Below, in pieces: positions 26,072 to 36,606 of a stretch of 64,000 nucleotides of DNA (the first letter of the stretch is position 1; each line of letters starts with the position of its first letter). The position numbers were made by a program, and so were the translations under genes. This DNA is from an uncultured Paracoccaceae bacterium (GTDB lineage: Bacteria; Pseudomonadota; Alphaproteobacteria; Rhodobacterales; Rhodobacteraceae), in NCBI GenBank assembly GCA_947492475.1, contig CANLNM010000007.1, positions 1 through 64,000 of the forward strand, given 5' to 3'. The notes beneath the pieces are model-generated. The model was not told where the DNA came from, ran no database searches, and was given only the letters and a program-made list of their open reading frames with translations.

Positions 26072-26748
26072 CACCAACTTCTGCTTTGTATTTTGCGGCC
26101 GGATTTGGCACCAGAATGCGCCCGCTTTCGGACAACACGCCAAAACCCCTGATCAAAGTGGCTGGAAAAACGCTCTTGGATCATGCGCTTGCCATTGGTA
26201 CAGAGGCCAAAGTTAAAACCAACGTCGTTAACATTCATTACCTAGCAGATCAGGTTCGGGCGCATTTAAGTGATGCCGAAATCGTCTTTTCCGATGAAAC
26301 ATCTGCGCTGCTGGAAACGGGTGGCGGATTAAAACACGCGGGTCCATTGCTGGGAAACGACCCGGTTTTCACGATGAACACCGACGCGGTTTGGACCCGT
26401 CCCAACCCTTTCCAAACGCTCGCATCGGCGTGGGATCCGTCAAAAATGCAAGCGCTGTTATTGCTAGTACCAACCGAAAATGCGCTTGGATATTCGGGGG
26501 TTGGGGATTTTGAGCATCTGCCAGATGGCCGCATTCAAAGAGGTCCCGGGCAGGTTTACACAGGTGCGCAAGTCATCAATCCATCGGTTTTGGACGGGTT
26601 TTCTGATGGTCCTTTTTCGCTCAACCTTGTTTGGGATCAACTGCTACAAGATCGAACAATTTTTGGCATAACCTATACCGGAAAATGGTGTGACGTTGGC
26701 CAGCCAGATAGCATCCCGCTGGCCGAAACTTTGATTGAGAATTCGTAA
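26068..26748 (+). CDS. murU: MurU-like N-acetylmuramate-1-phosphate uridylyltransferase
   Basis: The 226-residue nucleotidyltransferase begins with FAAGFGTRMRPLSDNTPKPL, the signature nucleotide-binding loop, and has TNTDA-like NTDAVW for metal binding. MurU converts muramate 1-phosphate to UDP-N-acetylmuramate, the step after AmgK. The family also includes mannose- and glucose-1-phosphate enzymes, so the assignment rests partly on the neighbour. The gene overlaps amgK by four bases and abuts addB with no gap. Confidence 0.8.
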   Translation: MTPTSALYFAAGFGTRMRPLSDNTPKPLIKVAGKTLLDHALAIGTEAKVKTNVVNIHYLADQVRAHLSDAEIVFSDETSALLETGGGLKHAGPLLGNDPVFTMNTDAVWTRPNPFQTLASAWDPSKMQALLLLVPTENALGYSGVGDFEHLPDGRIQRGPGQVYTGAQVINPSVLDGFSDGPFSLNLVWDQLLQDRTIFGITYTGKWCDVGQPDSIPLAETLIENS

Positions 26749-29685
26749 ATGTTTGCACCCCCTGATCAAGCCCGTCTTTTTGCGCTGCCGCTAGGGGTGG
26801 ATTTCGGCCAAGCGTTGCTACAGGGTTTGCGCGATCGAACCAAGGATTTAACGCCTGTTGAATTTGCGCAATGTGAGATTTTTGTTAACACCCGGCGTAC
26901 CCAACGACGCCTAAAAGACCTGCTTATTCAGGACGGTGCACATTTGTTGCCGCGCATACGGCTTATTACGGATCTCGCACTGGATCCGGATGTGGCGCAT
27001 ATTTCCCTGCCGGCCGCGCCGTTACAGCGCCGGCTGGAATTGTTGCAATTGGTGTCCAGATTGATCGCGGCTGAACCTGATCTTGCGCCGGCATCGTCGG
27101 CCTATGCGTTAACCGATAGTTTGGCGCGTTTGCTGGATGAAATGCAGGGTGAAGGTGTCGATCCCAGCACAATCGCAAACTTAGATGTCTCGGATAAATC
27201 CGGCCATTGGCAGCGTGCGTTGAAATTTATCACCTTAGCCCAGACCTATTTGGGTGAGGTGGACCAAGCGCCTGATCAAGAAACCCGACAAAGGCTGGTT
27301 GTTGAGCATCTGACGGAAAAATGGGCTGTTGATCCACCAAAACACCCGGTTTTGATCGCTGGCTCGACGGGGTCGCGTGGCGCAACGGCAATGTTGATGC
27401 ATGCAGTGGCAAAATTACCCAACGGCGCTGTGATCGTTCCCGGATTTGATTTCGACCAACCCGATGATGTCTGGTCAAAGCTGGGAAACACGCAGGACCA
27501 CCCGCAATACCGGTTCAAGGCGCTGATGGATTCGCTCGATCTTTCGCCTGGCGAGGTTAAAAACTGGACTGCCGCGACACCGCCCTGCCCACCACGTAAT
27601 CGGTTGATTTCATTGGCGTTGCGCCCAGCGCCAATCACGGATCAATGGCAAACAGAAGGGCCCTCACTGACGCAGCTCGATCAGGCCACGTCGGATTTAA
27701 CCCTGATCGAGGCGGCATCACCACGCGAAGAGGCAGAAGCCATCGCCCTGCGACTAAGACACGCCATTGACGAAGGATTGACCGCGGCGTTGATCACACC
27801 GGATCGCATGCTCAGCCGCCAAGTCGCGGCAGCGTTGGATCGTTGGAACATCATTCCGGATGACAGCGCCGGGCAACCGTTGCCCCTATCGCCACCGGGG
27901 CGATTGTTGCGTCATGTCGCCAATCTGTTGGGCCAGCGGGTCACCTCCAAGGATCTGTTGGTGATCCTCAAACATCCCCTTTGCCACAGCGGCGGGGATC
28001 GCAACAAACATTTGCTATGGACGCATGAACTTGAATTGCAATTGCGTCGTTCGGGTCCTCCTTTTCCTACAGAAACGGACCTGGTCGATTGGGCCCAAAA
28101 GAAAGAGCCGGTACAGCCCGGAAAACTGGAATGGGCGCAATGGGTTGGGCGTATTCTTGACCTGTTAAATTGCGCATCCTCTGCGTCTTTGCCTCAGTTT
28201 TTGGCGACACATATAAACGCGAGCGAAGCCATTTGCGCCGGGGCCAATGCCACGGGCAGCGGGGAATTATGGGCCGAGGCAGCAGGGCGAAAGGCAAAGT
28301 CCGTTTATGAAACGCTCAAGCTGCATTCAGATGCCGTTTCAGAGATGTCGCTGCTGGATTACACCGCGTTGTTTCATGGTGTTTTGGGTCAGGCAGAGGT
28401 GCGCAATCGGGATTCTGGCCACCCCCAAGTTCTGATTTGGGGCACCCTAGAGGCGCGGGTGCAATCGGCGGACCTTATTATTTTGGGATCGCTAAACGAA
28501 GGCATTTGGCCAAGCGCCCCACCCCATGACCCATGGCTGAACCGGCAGATGCGCGCGGATGCGGGCATGTTGCTGCCTGATCGCCAGATCGGCCTGTCAG
28601 CCCATGATTTTCAACAGGCCGTGGCAGGAAAGCAGGTCTGGCTCACCCGCGCAGTGCGCACCGCTGATGCGGATACTGTCGCCTCGCGCTGGATCAATCG
28701 GTTGACGAATTTGCTTGATGGATTACCGGATCAAAACGGTCCGGAGCTCCTTAAAAATATGCGAAAACGTGGGGATAAATGGTGTGTGATGGCGGCCCAG
28801 ATTTCTGCGCCCCAAGCCCCTATTGCACCTGCCAAACGTCCATCCCCCTGCCCGCCCGTCGATGCGCGCCCAAAACAATTGTCGGTTACGCAGATCAAAA
28901 CCCTGATCCGTGATCCATATGCCATTTATGCGCGCAAAGTTTTGCGATTAAATGCTTTGGATCCGATTGATCATCAGGCAGATGCGCTGATGCGGGGGAA
29001 TGTATTTCATGCCATCCTGGAACAATTCATCAAACGGGATATTGCGCCTGACGACCCGATGGCACAGGACGCATTTATGGAAACCGCGCGTGATGTTCTG
29101 CAATCAGAATGCCCATGGCCCGCCACCCGCGTTTTGTGGTTATCACGGCTGGAACGGGTTTCGCATTGGTTTCTGGAAACCGAAATATTGCGTCGCGCCA
29201 AAGGCGATCCCAAAGCGTTCGAATCCCGCGGTGAAATCACGCTCGACGGGATCGAATTTGAGTTGCGCGCCTATGCCGATCGGATCGATATCACACCTGA
29301 TCAACAGGCCATTCTGTATGATTACAAAACGGGGACGCCCCCGACACCTGTTCAGCAACGCCATTTTGACAAACAATTGCTGTTAGAAGCCGCAATGGTG
29401 GAACGTGGCGCATTCAAAGAAATCGGTGCGAAACGGGCGCTTGGTGCTCAGTTCATTGGGCTGGGCGGCACGCCGAAACTGGTGGATGCCCCACTAAAAG
29501 ACAGCCCCGCCGATCAAGTTTGGCAGGAATTTCACAAACTGATCCAAGCGTGGAATGCCAAAGATCGCGGCTATACCGCCCGGATTGCCCATATGAAAGA
29601 CACCGATATCGGCACCTACGATCATCTGTCACGTTTTGGCGAATGGGACATGAGCGACGCGCCAACGCCTGAGGATCTGACATGA
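26749..29685 (+). CDS. addB: double-strand break repair protein AddB
   Basis: AddB pairs with AddA as the alphaproteobacterial counterpart of RecBCD, processing DNA ends for RecA. The 978-residue protein has the inactivated-helicase layout with FVNTRRTQRRLKDLL near the start, and a C-terminal RecB-type nuclease domain: RGNVFHAILEQFI, then ADRIDIT and LYDYKTG with the PD-(D/E)XK residues. It begins immediately after the murU stop codon and overlaps addA by four bases. Confidence 0.93.
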   Translation: MFAPPDQARLFALPLGVDFGQALLQGLRDRTKDLTPVEFAQCEIFVNTRRTQRRLKDLLIQDGAHLLPRIRLITDLALDPDVAHISLPAAPLQRRLELLQLVSRLIAAEPDLAPASSAYALTDSLARLLDEMQGEGVDPSTIANLDVSDKSGHWQRALKFITLAQTYLGEVDQAPDQETRQRLVVEHLTEKWAVDPPKHPVLIAGSTGSRGATAMLMHAVAKLPNGAVIVPGFDFDQPDDVWSKLGNTQDHPQYRFKALMDSLDLSPGEVKNWTAATPPCPPRNRLISLALRPAPITDQWQTEGPSLTQLDQATSDLTLIEAASPREEAEAIALRLRHAIDEGLTAALITPDRMLSRQVAAALDRWNIIPDDSAGQPLPLSPPGRLLRHVANLLGQRVTSKDLLVILKHPLCHSGGDRNKHLLWTHELELQLRRSGPPFPTETDLVDWAQKKEPVQPGKLEWAQWVGRILDLLNCASSASLPQFLATHINASEAICAGANATGSGELWAEAAGRKAKSVYETLKLHSDAVSEMSLLDYTALFHGVLGQAEVRNRDSGHPQVLIWGTLEARVQSADLIILGSLNEGIWPSAPPHDPWLNRQMRADAGMLLPDRQIGLSAHDFQQAVAGKQVWLTRAVRTADADTVASRWINRLTNLLDGLPDQNGPELLKNMRKRGDKWCVMAAQISAPQAPIAPAKRPSPCPPVDARPKQLSVTQIKTLIRDPYAIYARKVLRLNALDPIDHQADALMRGNVFHAILEQFIKRDIAPDDPMAQDAFMETARDVLQSECPWPATRVLWLSRLERVSHWFLETEILRRAKGDPKAFESRGEITLDGIEFELRAYADRIDITPDQQAILYDYKTGTPPTPVQQRHFDKQLLLEAAMVERGAFKEIGAKRALGAQFIGLGGTPKLVDAPLKDSPADQVWQEFHKLIQAWNAKDRGYTARIAHMKDTDIGTYDHLSRFGEWDMSDAPTPEDLT

Positions 29686-32600
29686 GTTTGCCCAACGATG
29701 CCACGCTCCGTCAGATAGAGGCGGCCGACCCAAACAATTCGACTTGGCTGGCTGCAAATGCGGGATCAGGCAAAACACGGGTGTTAACCGATCGCGTGGC
29801 CCGACTATTGCTACAGGGAGTCGATCCGCAAAACATTCTGTGTCTGACCTATACCAAAGCCGCAGCAAGCGAGATGCAAAATAGGTTGTTTAAGCGACTT
29901 GGCGCTTGGGCGATGATGGACAGGGACAAGTTGCAGCAACAATTGTTGGAACTTGGTGTTGAAGGGTCCATTCATACTGAACAATTGCTGGATGCCCGAC
30001 GCCTGTTTGCACGCGCAATCGAAACCCCCGGCGGGCTGAAAATCCAGACAATCCACTCTTTTTGCTCGTCTATTTTGCGCCGATTTCCGCTTGAGGCAGG
30101 CGTCAGTCCACAATTCACCGAAATGGAAGAACGCGCCGCTTTTCAGTTGCGTGCGGATGTCATCGACCAGATTGCCGAAGATCAACCCGCCCTTCTGGCC
30201 AAGCTATCAGCCCATTTCACCGGAGAGGATCTGGCAGAATTTACGTCCTCGATTGTTTCAAAAAAGGATGCATTTCTTAGGCCGGTTGATGACGAAAACC
30301 TGAGGCAGGTTTTCAACCTGACCCCAAATGCGCAGCGGTCTGACGCCATTTCCATTGCATTTAACGGATCAGAAGAAGGCATCGCCCACGACGTCAAAGA
30401 AGCCTTTAAGAATGAAAGCAAAACCTATCAAACATTTGCTCAAAAACTATCCCAAGTGTTCACACTTGGGTCCGATTGGGCAGCGTTAGAGTCGCTTTTC
30501 TCTTTGCTTTTGTATAGCGACAAAACGTCGAAAAGCCGGAATTTCCCGCAGAGCAATCATAAAAAAGCCGTCGAAGCCGCCGAACATATCGCCGATGATC
30601 TGCACCTTTGGATGGATCGCACAGCCGCCGCCTATCAGTTCACCTTGTCGTTTAACGCTTATGAACGCACGCGGGCGCTCTATGAATTTGCGCAGGTTTT
30701 TGTCCCGGCCTATGAACAGATCAAACTGTTGCGTGGCGCACTGGATTTCGACGATCTGATCCGCAAAGCAAGAGCGCTGTTAACCGATCCTGTTGTCGCA
30801 GATTGGGTGCTGTATCGTTTGGACGGGGGGATCGATCACATCCTCGTCGACGAAGCCCAAGACACCAGCCCGGAGCAATGGGCGGTTGTTGAGCTGCTAA
30901 GCCGTGAATTTGCCACCGGTGAAGGCGCGCATTCAGACAAACATCGCACCATTTTTGTTGTCGGCGATAAAAAACAGTCGATTTATTCATTTCAAGGCGC
31001 TGATCCGCGTGAATTCGATCGGATGCGGGAACATTTCGCAACCGAATTGCCCAAAGTTGACGACGCGCTGCACGACCTTCAGCTCGAATTTTCGTTCCGG
31101 TCTAGCTATGCAATTTTGCAATTGGTGGATGCGGTATTTCAGGGCCCGATGAAGGCAGGGCTGGGCGATCACCTGCATCATCGCACGTTTAAATCTGACA
31201 TGCCTGGACGGGTTGATATCTGGCCCGTGGTTGAAAATACAGATCAGGATGACGCCGATTTATCCTGGTTTGATCCCGTTGATCGACGTGGCGCCCTGCA
31301 CCCTAATGTGGTTCTGGCGGATCAAATTGCCGGGCAGATTCAGTCACTCATCCAGCAGAAAGCCACAATTCCCGAGGAAATCGGAAATACTGGCCATTAC
31401 AATCATCGGCCCATTACCGAGGGTGATTTTCTAATTCTGGTGCAACGTCGTTCCGCGCTGTTTTCTGAAATTATCCGCGCCTGCAAAGCGCGCAATTTGA
31501 ATATAGCCGGGGCGGATCGATTGAAAATTGGGGCGGAACTGGCCGTCAAAGACATCACTGCCCTGATGAAATTTCTGGCCCTGCCTGAGGATGACCTTTC
31601 GCTTGCTGCAGCGCTGCGGTCACCGCTGTTTGGCTGGTCAGAACAAGACCTGTTCACCGCGGCCCATAACAGACCGAAACATGCCTATCTATGGCAACAT
31701 ATTCGCCAGAACCCGATCTATGCGACCACCGTCAGGCCCATTTCCGATCTATTGGCAAACGCGGATTTTTTGCGCCCCTATGATCTGATTGAACAGATTT
31801 TAATTCGACATGGGGGGCGCAAATCCCTGTTGGCACGACTGGGTGCCGAGGCAGAGGACGGCATTGATGCCCTGCTGGGGCAGGCGCTGATTTATGAACA
31901 AAACGACGTGCCCAGCCTAACTGGTTTTCTATCTTGGCTGGAAAGCGAAGAGGTCGAAATAAAACGCCAAATGGACAGTCAAGGTGACCGAATACGGGTC
32001 ATGACGGTTCACGGTGCCAAAGGTCTGGAAGCCCCCATTGTGATTTTGCCTGACACGGGCAAGCGCAAAAAAGACGTGCGGGCAGAGCTGTGGCCAGCCA
32101 GCGATCACATCATGTGGAAAACCAAGGCCCCCGACATGCCCGAAGCCATGGTTGCGCGCAAAGAGGACTTAATCGAGGCCCAAGAAGAAGAGCGCCGTAG
32201 ACTGCTCTATGTGGCTCTAACCCGTGCTGAAAAATGGCTAATTGTCTGCGCGTCTGGGGATGTCGGCGATGAAAATGACAGTTGGTATCGCATGATCGAA
32301 ACTGGCATGACGCGGTGTGGCGCCACCAAAGAAGAATACCCTGACGGCGACGGAATGCGCCTGTCACATCTGGATTGGAACCCAGGGGAATTGGACATTC
32401 CCGAACATCGACCATTGGTAACGGTCGAAACGCCGCAATACGCCGCAGTTGAAATGCCCAAATCCACGGACGTGATTTTGACCCCTTCTGATCTGGGCGG
32501 CGCAAAGGCATTGCCGGGCGAACAAGGCGAAGCGGATGAGGAAACCGCCATGCTCAGGGGGTCGCTGATCCATCTGTTATTGGAACACTTGCCCAACCAT

Positions 32601-33059
32601 CCCCGAGCCGACTGGCAAAATGTAAGCCAGGACTTGATCGCAAATAACGATGATTTTGTCGGGTTGAACACGGATCACATTTTTGACGACGTGGCTAAAG
32701 TATTGGAAAAATCCGATCTGGCCTTTCTGTTTAACCCGGGTTCACTGGCCGAGGTTGAACTCACAGCCGCATTGCCCGAACTGAACAATCAGCGCATCCA
32801 CGGCGTGATCGATCGATTGATCGTCAAAGATGACCACATTCTGATCGTAGATTTCAAAACAAACCGTGTTGTTCCTGATATCGCAGATCAAACACCTTTG
32901 GGATTGTTGCGCCAAATGGGCGCTTATGCGTCGGCCATGCACCAAATCTATCCAAGTCACCGCATTGAAACCGCGATTTTGTGGACCGAAACTGCAACGC
33001 TCATGACTTTGCCTGCGGAACTTGTGACACTTGCTCTCAACTCTGTGAGCGAACCTTGA
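29682..33059 (+). CDS. addA: double-strand break repair helicase AddA
   Basis: The 1125-residue UvrD-type helicase/nuclease has Walker A NAGSGKTRVLTDRVA near residue 25, Walker B LVDEAQDTSPEQW, FVVGDKKQSIYSFQGADP, MTVHGAKGLEAPIVIL, and LLYVALTRAEKWL. A C-terminal nuclease domain carries GVIDRLIV and LIVDFKTNR. It unwinds and degrades DNA ends together with AddB. A 61-base gap separates it from the trxA start. Confidence 0.95.
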   Translation: MSLPNDATLRQIEAADPNNSTWLAANAGSGKTRVLTDRVARLLLQGVDPQNILCLTYTKAAASEMQNRLFKRLGAWAMMDRDKLQQQLLELGVEGSIHTEQLLDARRLFARAIETPGGLKIQTIHSFCSSILRRFPLEAGVSPQFTEMEERAAFQLRADVIDQIAEDQPALLAKLSAHFTGEDLAEFTSSIVSKKDAFLRPVDDENLRQVFNLTPNAQRSDAISIAFNGSEEGIAHDVKEAFKNESKTYQTFAQKLSQVFTLGSDWAALESLFSLLLYSDKTSKSRNFPQSNHKKAVEAAEHIADDLHLWMDRTAAAYQFTLSFNAYERTRALYEFAQVFVPAYEQIKLLRGALDFDDLIRKARALLTDPVVADWVLYRLDGGIDHILVDEAQDTSPEQWAVVELLSREFATGEGAHSDKHRTIFVVGDKKQSIYSFQGADPREFDRMREHFATELPKVDDALHDLQLEFSFRSSYAILQLVDAVFQGPMKAGLGDHLHHRTFKSDMPGRVDIWPVVENTDQDDADLSWFDPVDRRGALHPNVVLADQIAGQIQSLIQQKATIPEEIGNTGHYNHRPITEGDFLILVQRRSALFSEIIRACKARNLNIAGADRLKIGAELAVKDITALMKFLALPEDDLSLAAALRSPLFGWSEQDLFTAAHNRPKHAYLWQHIRQNPIYATTVRPISDLLANADFLRPYDLIEQILIRHGGRKSLLARLGAEAEDGIDALLGQALIYEQNDVPSLTGFLSWLESEEVEIKRQMDSQGDRIRVMTVHGAKGLEAPIVILPDTGKRKKDVRAELWPASDHIMWKTKAPDMPEAMVARKEDLIEAQEEERRRLLYVALTRAEKWLIVCASGDVGDENDSWYRMIETGMTRCGATKEEYPDGDGMRLSHLDWNPGELDIPEHRPLVTVETPQYAAVEMPKSTDVILTPSDLGGAKALPGEQGEADEETAMLRGSLIHLLLEHLPNHPRADWQNVSQDLIANNDDFVGLNTDHIFDDVAKVLEKSDLAFLFNPGSLAEVELTAALPELNNQRIHGVIDRLIVKDDHILIVDFKTNRVVPDIADQTPLGLLRQMGAYASAMHQIYPSHRIETAILWTETATLMTLPAELVTLALNSVSEP

Positions 33060-33120
33060 CGCCAATGCCACGCGTGCCTAGGTTCCGACCAACAACATAT
33101 TGCGCCCAAGGAGAGATACC

Positions 33121-33441
33121 ATGGCAACTGTAGCTGTCACCGACGATACCTTTGATGCAGAAGTGCGTCAGTCAGATGTTCCCGTAGTTGTGGATTTCTG
33201 GGCTGAATGGTGTGGACCATGTAAACAAATTGGCCCCGCACTAGAAGAAATCGCCGCCGAAATGGACGGCAAGGTTAAGATCGTCAAAGTGAATGTAGAC
33301 GAAAACCCAAATTCCCCCGCCCAAATGGGTGTGCGCGGCATTCCTGCTTTGTTTATCTTTAACAAAGGTGAAGTTGTTTCAAACCGTGCAGGGGCCGCAC
33401 CCAAGGCTGCGCTTCAGGGCTGGATCAACGAAAGCATCTAA
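33121..33441 (+). CDS. trxA: thioredoxin
   Basis: A 106-residue classic thioredoxin, cytoplasmic, with the active site WCGPC (Cys31 and Cys34) and the cis-Pro region RGIPALFIF. It reduces ribonucleotide reductase, methionine sulfoxide reductase and other proteins. ATG 33121 sits 7 bases after AAGGAG; a longer frame from 33100 lacks support. It follows addA, as in many Alphaproteobacteria, and is closed by a strong terminator at 33459. Confidence 0.97.
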   Translation: MATVAVTDDTFDAEVRQSDVPVVVDFWAEWCGPCKQIGPALEEIAAEMDGKVKIVKVNVDENPNSPAQMGVRGIPALFIFNKGEVVSNRAGAAPKAALQGWINESI

Positions 33442-33458
33442 TTGCTTTGAAAAATCGT

Positions 33459-33486
33459 AAAGGGGCGCCCAATGTGGCGCCCTTTT
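33459..33486 (+). terminator. intrinsic terminator after trxA
   Basis: AAAGGGGCGCC (33459-33469) pairs with GGCGCCCTTTT (33476-33486), including one G-U pair, around a 6-base loop. The stem ends in a T-run. It closes the tsaE-to-trxA group. Confidence 0.85.
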
Positions 33487-33496
33487 GCGTTGTCGG

Positions 33497-33525
33497 CTTG
33501 TCCTGATGCACGGGCGGGGCCATAT
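33497..33525 (+). promoter_or_regulatory. heat-shock (RpoH-type) promoter of hslV
   Basis: CTTGTCC at 33497-33503 and GGCCATAT at 33518-33525 are 14 bases apart. This resembles the sigma-32 consensus CTTGAAA-N(11-16)-CCCCATNT, and the element lies 25 bases before the hslV start. HslVU is a heat-shock protease, so control by RpoH is expected. The match is by eye; there are three mismatches in the -35 and two in the -10. Confidence 0.6.
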
Positions 33526-33550
33526 AAGTTGTGATTAAAGAGGACAGAAT

Positions 33551-34108
33551 ATGGCAGACAGTGAATTTCCCGGCTGGCATGGCACCACGATTATCGGCGT
33601 GCGAAAAGACGGCAAAGTTGTGATCGCAGGTGATGGACAAGTCAGCCTTGGCCAAACCGTGATCAAAGGGACCGCCCGCAAAGTGCGCAGGTTGAATGTT
33701 GGCGGCAATGATGTAATTGCCGGATTTGCCGGCTCTACGGCGGATGCGTTCACATTGCTGGAACGGCTTGAAAAGAAACTAGAAGCCACGCCCGGACAAT
33801 TGGCCCGCGCGAGCGTCGAACTGGCCAAAGATTGGCGCACCGACAAATACCTGCAAAAGCTAGAGGCGATGCTGATTGTGACCGATGGGTCCGACCTGTT
33901 TGTGATCACCGGTGCGGGCGACGTTTTGGAACCTGAACATGATGTCACGGCGATCGGATCGGGCGGGAATTATGCCTTGGCTGCTGGTCGTGCATTGATG
34001 GACAGCGATCTAGACGCCGAAGCGGTTGCACGCAAAGCCATGGCGATCGCCGCCGATATCTGTGTGTACACAAATGGCAAACTAACAGTTGAAAGCATCC
34101 CAGCATGA
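33551..34108 (+). CDS. hslV: ATP-dependent protease subunit HslV
   Basis: HslV is the proteolytic core of the HslUV (ClpYQ) complex in the cytoplasm. The 185-residue proenzyme begins [10 protein letters not shown] before the catalytic Thr12 in [11 protein letters not shown], which matches the short propeptide typical of Alphaproteobacteria. The remaining motifs, [10 protein letters not shown] and [14 protein letters not shown], are standard. AGAGGAC precedes the ATG. The gene overlaps an aldo/keto reductase gene by four bases, so three genes, hslV, that gene and hslU, are translated as a unit. Confidence 0.96.
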   Translation: MADSEFPGWHGTTIIGVRKDGKVVIAGDGQVSLGQTVIKGTARKVRRLNVGGNDVIAGFAGSTADAFTLLERLEKKLEATPGQLARASVELAKDWRTDKYLQKLEAMLIVTDGSDLFVITGAGDVLEPEHDVTAIGSGGNYALAAGRALMDSDLDAEAVARKAMAIAADICVYTNGKLTVESIPA

Positions 34109-35139
34109 CCGACATGACCTATACCCGAATGGGAAATTCCGGGCTTGTCGTGTCGCGGCTTGCCTTGGGCACGATGACATTCACCAGTGGTGCTGACTGG
34201 ATTCCCGGCATTGCCAAAGTAGATCAAAATGACGCCAATCGCATGGTCGATGGCGCCTTGGATCAGGGTGTAAATTTCTTTGACAGCGCGGATGGATATT
34301 CTGACGGGCAGGCCGAAACGATTTTGGGCAATGCACTAAAAGGCAAACGTCAAGACGCGGTGATCTGCACCAAGGCCGGGTTTCGGCAAACCGACCGGAT
34401 CACCGATGCCGGATTGTCCCGGTCGCACCTGATTTCATCCGTCGAAGGCAGCCTGAAACGTTTGAACACAGACTGGATCGATCTGTTTGTGCTGCACAAA
34501 ACCGATTTTACCACCCCAATAGAAGAGACCCTGAAAACGCTTCAGACTCTGATAGATAGCGGGAAAATTCGCTACATTGGCTGTTCCAATTGGCCGGCAT
34601 GGCAGGTTGCCCGCGCGGTTCAAATGCAAAAGGACAACGGGTTCAGCCCGTTCGTGGCCGGGCAATATCTGTACAATGCTGTTAACCGCGACATCGAAAT
34701 CGACGTGCTGCCAATGGCGGATGATATGGGCGTTGGTCTGATGGCGTGGTCGCCTTTGGCCGGCGGTCTGTTAACCGGAAAATACGACCCATCTGACCTA
34801 GAAGGCGGCGACGGTCGGCTCAGCGAAGGCAACTTCTTGCAAGTAGCGCCGGATCACGCGCGGGCCGTTTTGGCCGCACTGGAATCCGCTGCAAATACCC
34901 ATAATGTCACCATTGCACAGGCAGCTCAGGCGTGGATTTTGCACAAAAACCGCAGCCACACGGTCATCATCGGCGCCAGTAAACAAAGCCAGCTGGAAGC
35001 GAGCCTAAAGGTCGGGGACATCAACCTAAGCGCCGCAGAAATCGCGGCAATTGATGATGCCACCAAACCTATTCGCCGCTATCCGGAATGGTTTGACGCG
35101 ATGATGAAGGACGAAACATTTACAAAGGCTCTGTCATGA
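34105..35139 (+). CDS. aldo/keto reductase between hslV and hslU
   Basis: The 344-residue NADPH-dependent aldo/keto reductase has the catalytic Asp and Tyr in [10 protein letters not shown], the Lys in CTKAGF and the His in LHKTD, followed by [12 protein letters not shown] for the cofactor end. The substrate is unknown; this subgroup includes general aldehyde and ketone reductases. The gene overlaps hslV and hslU by four bases each, so it must be expressed with the protease, possibly under heat shock. In the relatives I know, hslV and hslU are adjacent without a gene between them. Confidence 0.9.
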   Translation: MTDMTYTRMGNSGLVVSRLALGTMTFTSGADWIPGIAKVDQNDANRMVDGALDQGVNFFDSADGYSDGQAETILGNALKGKRQDAVICTKAGFRQTDRITDAGLSRSHLISSVEGSLKRLNTDWIDLFVLHKTDFTTPIEETLKTLQTLIDSGKIRYIGCSNWPAWQVARAVQMQKDNGFSPFVAGQYLYNAVNRDIEIDVLPMADDMGVGLMAWSPLAGGLLTGKYDPSDLEGGDGRLSEGNFLQVAPDHARAVLAALESAANTHNVTIAQAAQAWILHKNRSHTVIIGASKQSQLEASLKVGDINLSAAEIAAIDDATKPIRRYPEWFDAMMKDETFTKALS

Positions 35140-36437
35140 CAGATTTAACACCCCGCGAAATCGTATCAGAGCTGGATCGTTTCATCATTGGCCAAAATGA
35201 TGCGAAACGCGCCGTCGCTGTGGCGCTGCGAAACCGTTGGCGCCGCAAACAATTGGCCGATGATCTGCGCGACGAAGTGTACCCCAAAAACATTCTGATG
35301 ATTGGGCCCACTGGCGTTGGCAAAACCGAAATTTCGCGTCGCTTGGCCAAACTGGCCCGCGCACCATTCCTAAAGGTTGAGGCGACTAAATTTACCGAAG
35401 TCGGCTATGTTGGGCGTGATGTGGAACAAATCATCCGCGATCTGGTCGATAGTGCCATTGCGCAAACCCGTGAATGGATGCGCGAAGACGTCAAGACGAA
35501 GGCCCACGAAGCCGCCGAGGAACGTGTGATCACCGCCATCGCAGGTACAGATGCGCGCGATCAGACCCGCGATATGTTCCGTCGGAAACTGAAATCCGGT
35601 GAATTGGACGACACGGTGATCGAACTGGAATTAACCGACACATCCAACCCGATGGGCGGATTTGAGGTGCCCGGTCAGCCGCAAATGCAGGGCATGAATC
35701 TGGGCGATATCTTTGGCAAAGCTTTTGGCCAGCGCACCGTGAAAAAACGGGTTACCGTCGCCGAAAGCTATGACGTTCTGATCAGCGACGAGGCGGACAA
35801 ACTGCTGGATGACGAAACCGTCACCAAGGCCGCGCTGGAGTCAGTTGAACAAAACGGCATCGTGTTTTTGGACGAAATCGACAAAGTTTGCGCCCGTCAG
35901 GATGCCCGCGGCGGCGATGTTTCCCGTGAAGGCGTGCAACGCGATCTGTTGCCTCTGATCGAAGGCACAACCGTCAGCACCAAACATGGCGCGGTCAAAA
36001 CCGACCACATTTTGTTTATCGCATCAGGTGCGTTTCACATCGCCAAACCGTCGGATCTGTTGCCCGAATTGCAGGGTCGTTTGCCGATCCGCGTGAACCT
36101 GCGCGCCCTGACAGAGGATGACTTTGTCCGCATTTTGACCGAAACGGATAATGCGCTGACGTTGCAATACACCGCCCTGATGGCGACCGAAGACCTGACG
36201 ATCACCTTTGCGCCCGAAGGCATCGCTGCACTGGCCAAAATCGCGGCAGACGTGAACGAAAGTGTCGAAAACATCGGCGCACGGCGGCTTTATACGGTGT
36301 TAGAGCGCGTGTTTGAGGAGGTTTCTTTTACCGCACCAGACCGGGCTGGTGAAGAAATCGTCGTTGATGCCAGCTTTGTTGAACAGCATCTGGGCGAGCT
36401 GTCAAAATCCGTCGATATCAGTCGCTACGTCCTGTAA
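35136..36437 (+). CDS. hslU: ATP-dependent protease ATPase subunit HslU
   Basis: The 433-residue AAA+ unfoldase has Walker [18 protein letters not shown] and Walker [11 protein letters not shown]. The C-terminal [11 protein letters not shown] docks into HslV to activate it. Length and motif order are normal. It is coupled by a four-base overlap to the aldo/keto reductase gene and ends 22 bases before an intrinsic terminator. Confidence 0.96.
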   Translation: MTDLTPREIVSELDRFIIGQNDAKRAVAVALRNRWRRKQLADDLRDEVYPKNILMIGPTGVGKTEISRRLAKLARAPFLKVEATKFTEVGYVGRDVEQIIRDLVDSAIAQTREWMREDVKTKAHEAAEERVITAIAGTDARDQTRDMFRRKLKSGELDDTVIELELTDTSNPMGGFEVPGQPQMQGMNLGDIFGKAFGQRTVKKRVTVAESYDVLISDEADKLLDDETVTKAALESVEQNGIVFLDEIDKVCARQDARGGDVSREGVQRDLLPLIEGTTVSTKHGAVKTDHILFIASGAFHIAKPSDLLPELQGRLPIRVNLRALTEDDFVRILTETDNALTLQYTALMATEDLTITFAPEGIAALAKIAADVNESVENIGARRLYTVLERVFEEVSFTAPDRAGEEIVVDASFVEQHLGELSKSVDISRYVL

Positions 36438-36459
36438 CGGGAAACAAATGTTCTAAATT

Positions 36460-36492
36460 GGGTCCGAAACACCTGTTTTCGGACCCTTTTTT
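36460..36492 (+). terminator. intrinsic terminator after hslU
   Basis: GGGTCCGAAA (36460-36469) and TTTCGGACCC (36477-36486) form a perfect 10-base stem with a 7-base loop, followed by TTTTTT. It ends the hslV-aldo/keto reductase-hslU transcript. Confidence 0.9.
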
Positions 36493-36606
36493 GTTGCCAA
36501 AGGGTGAAAATGGCGAATTTTCCCCCTCAATGGTTGATCGTATCCCCCCTAAATGAAAGAAAGCGCCACCCAGTTGGCTGACACTACCTCTGAGGGAGGA
36601 ACTGAG

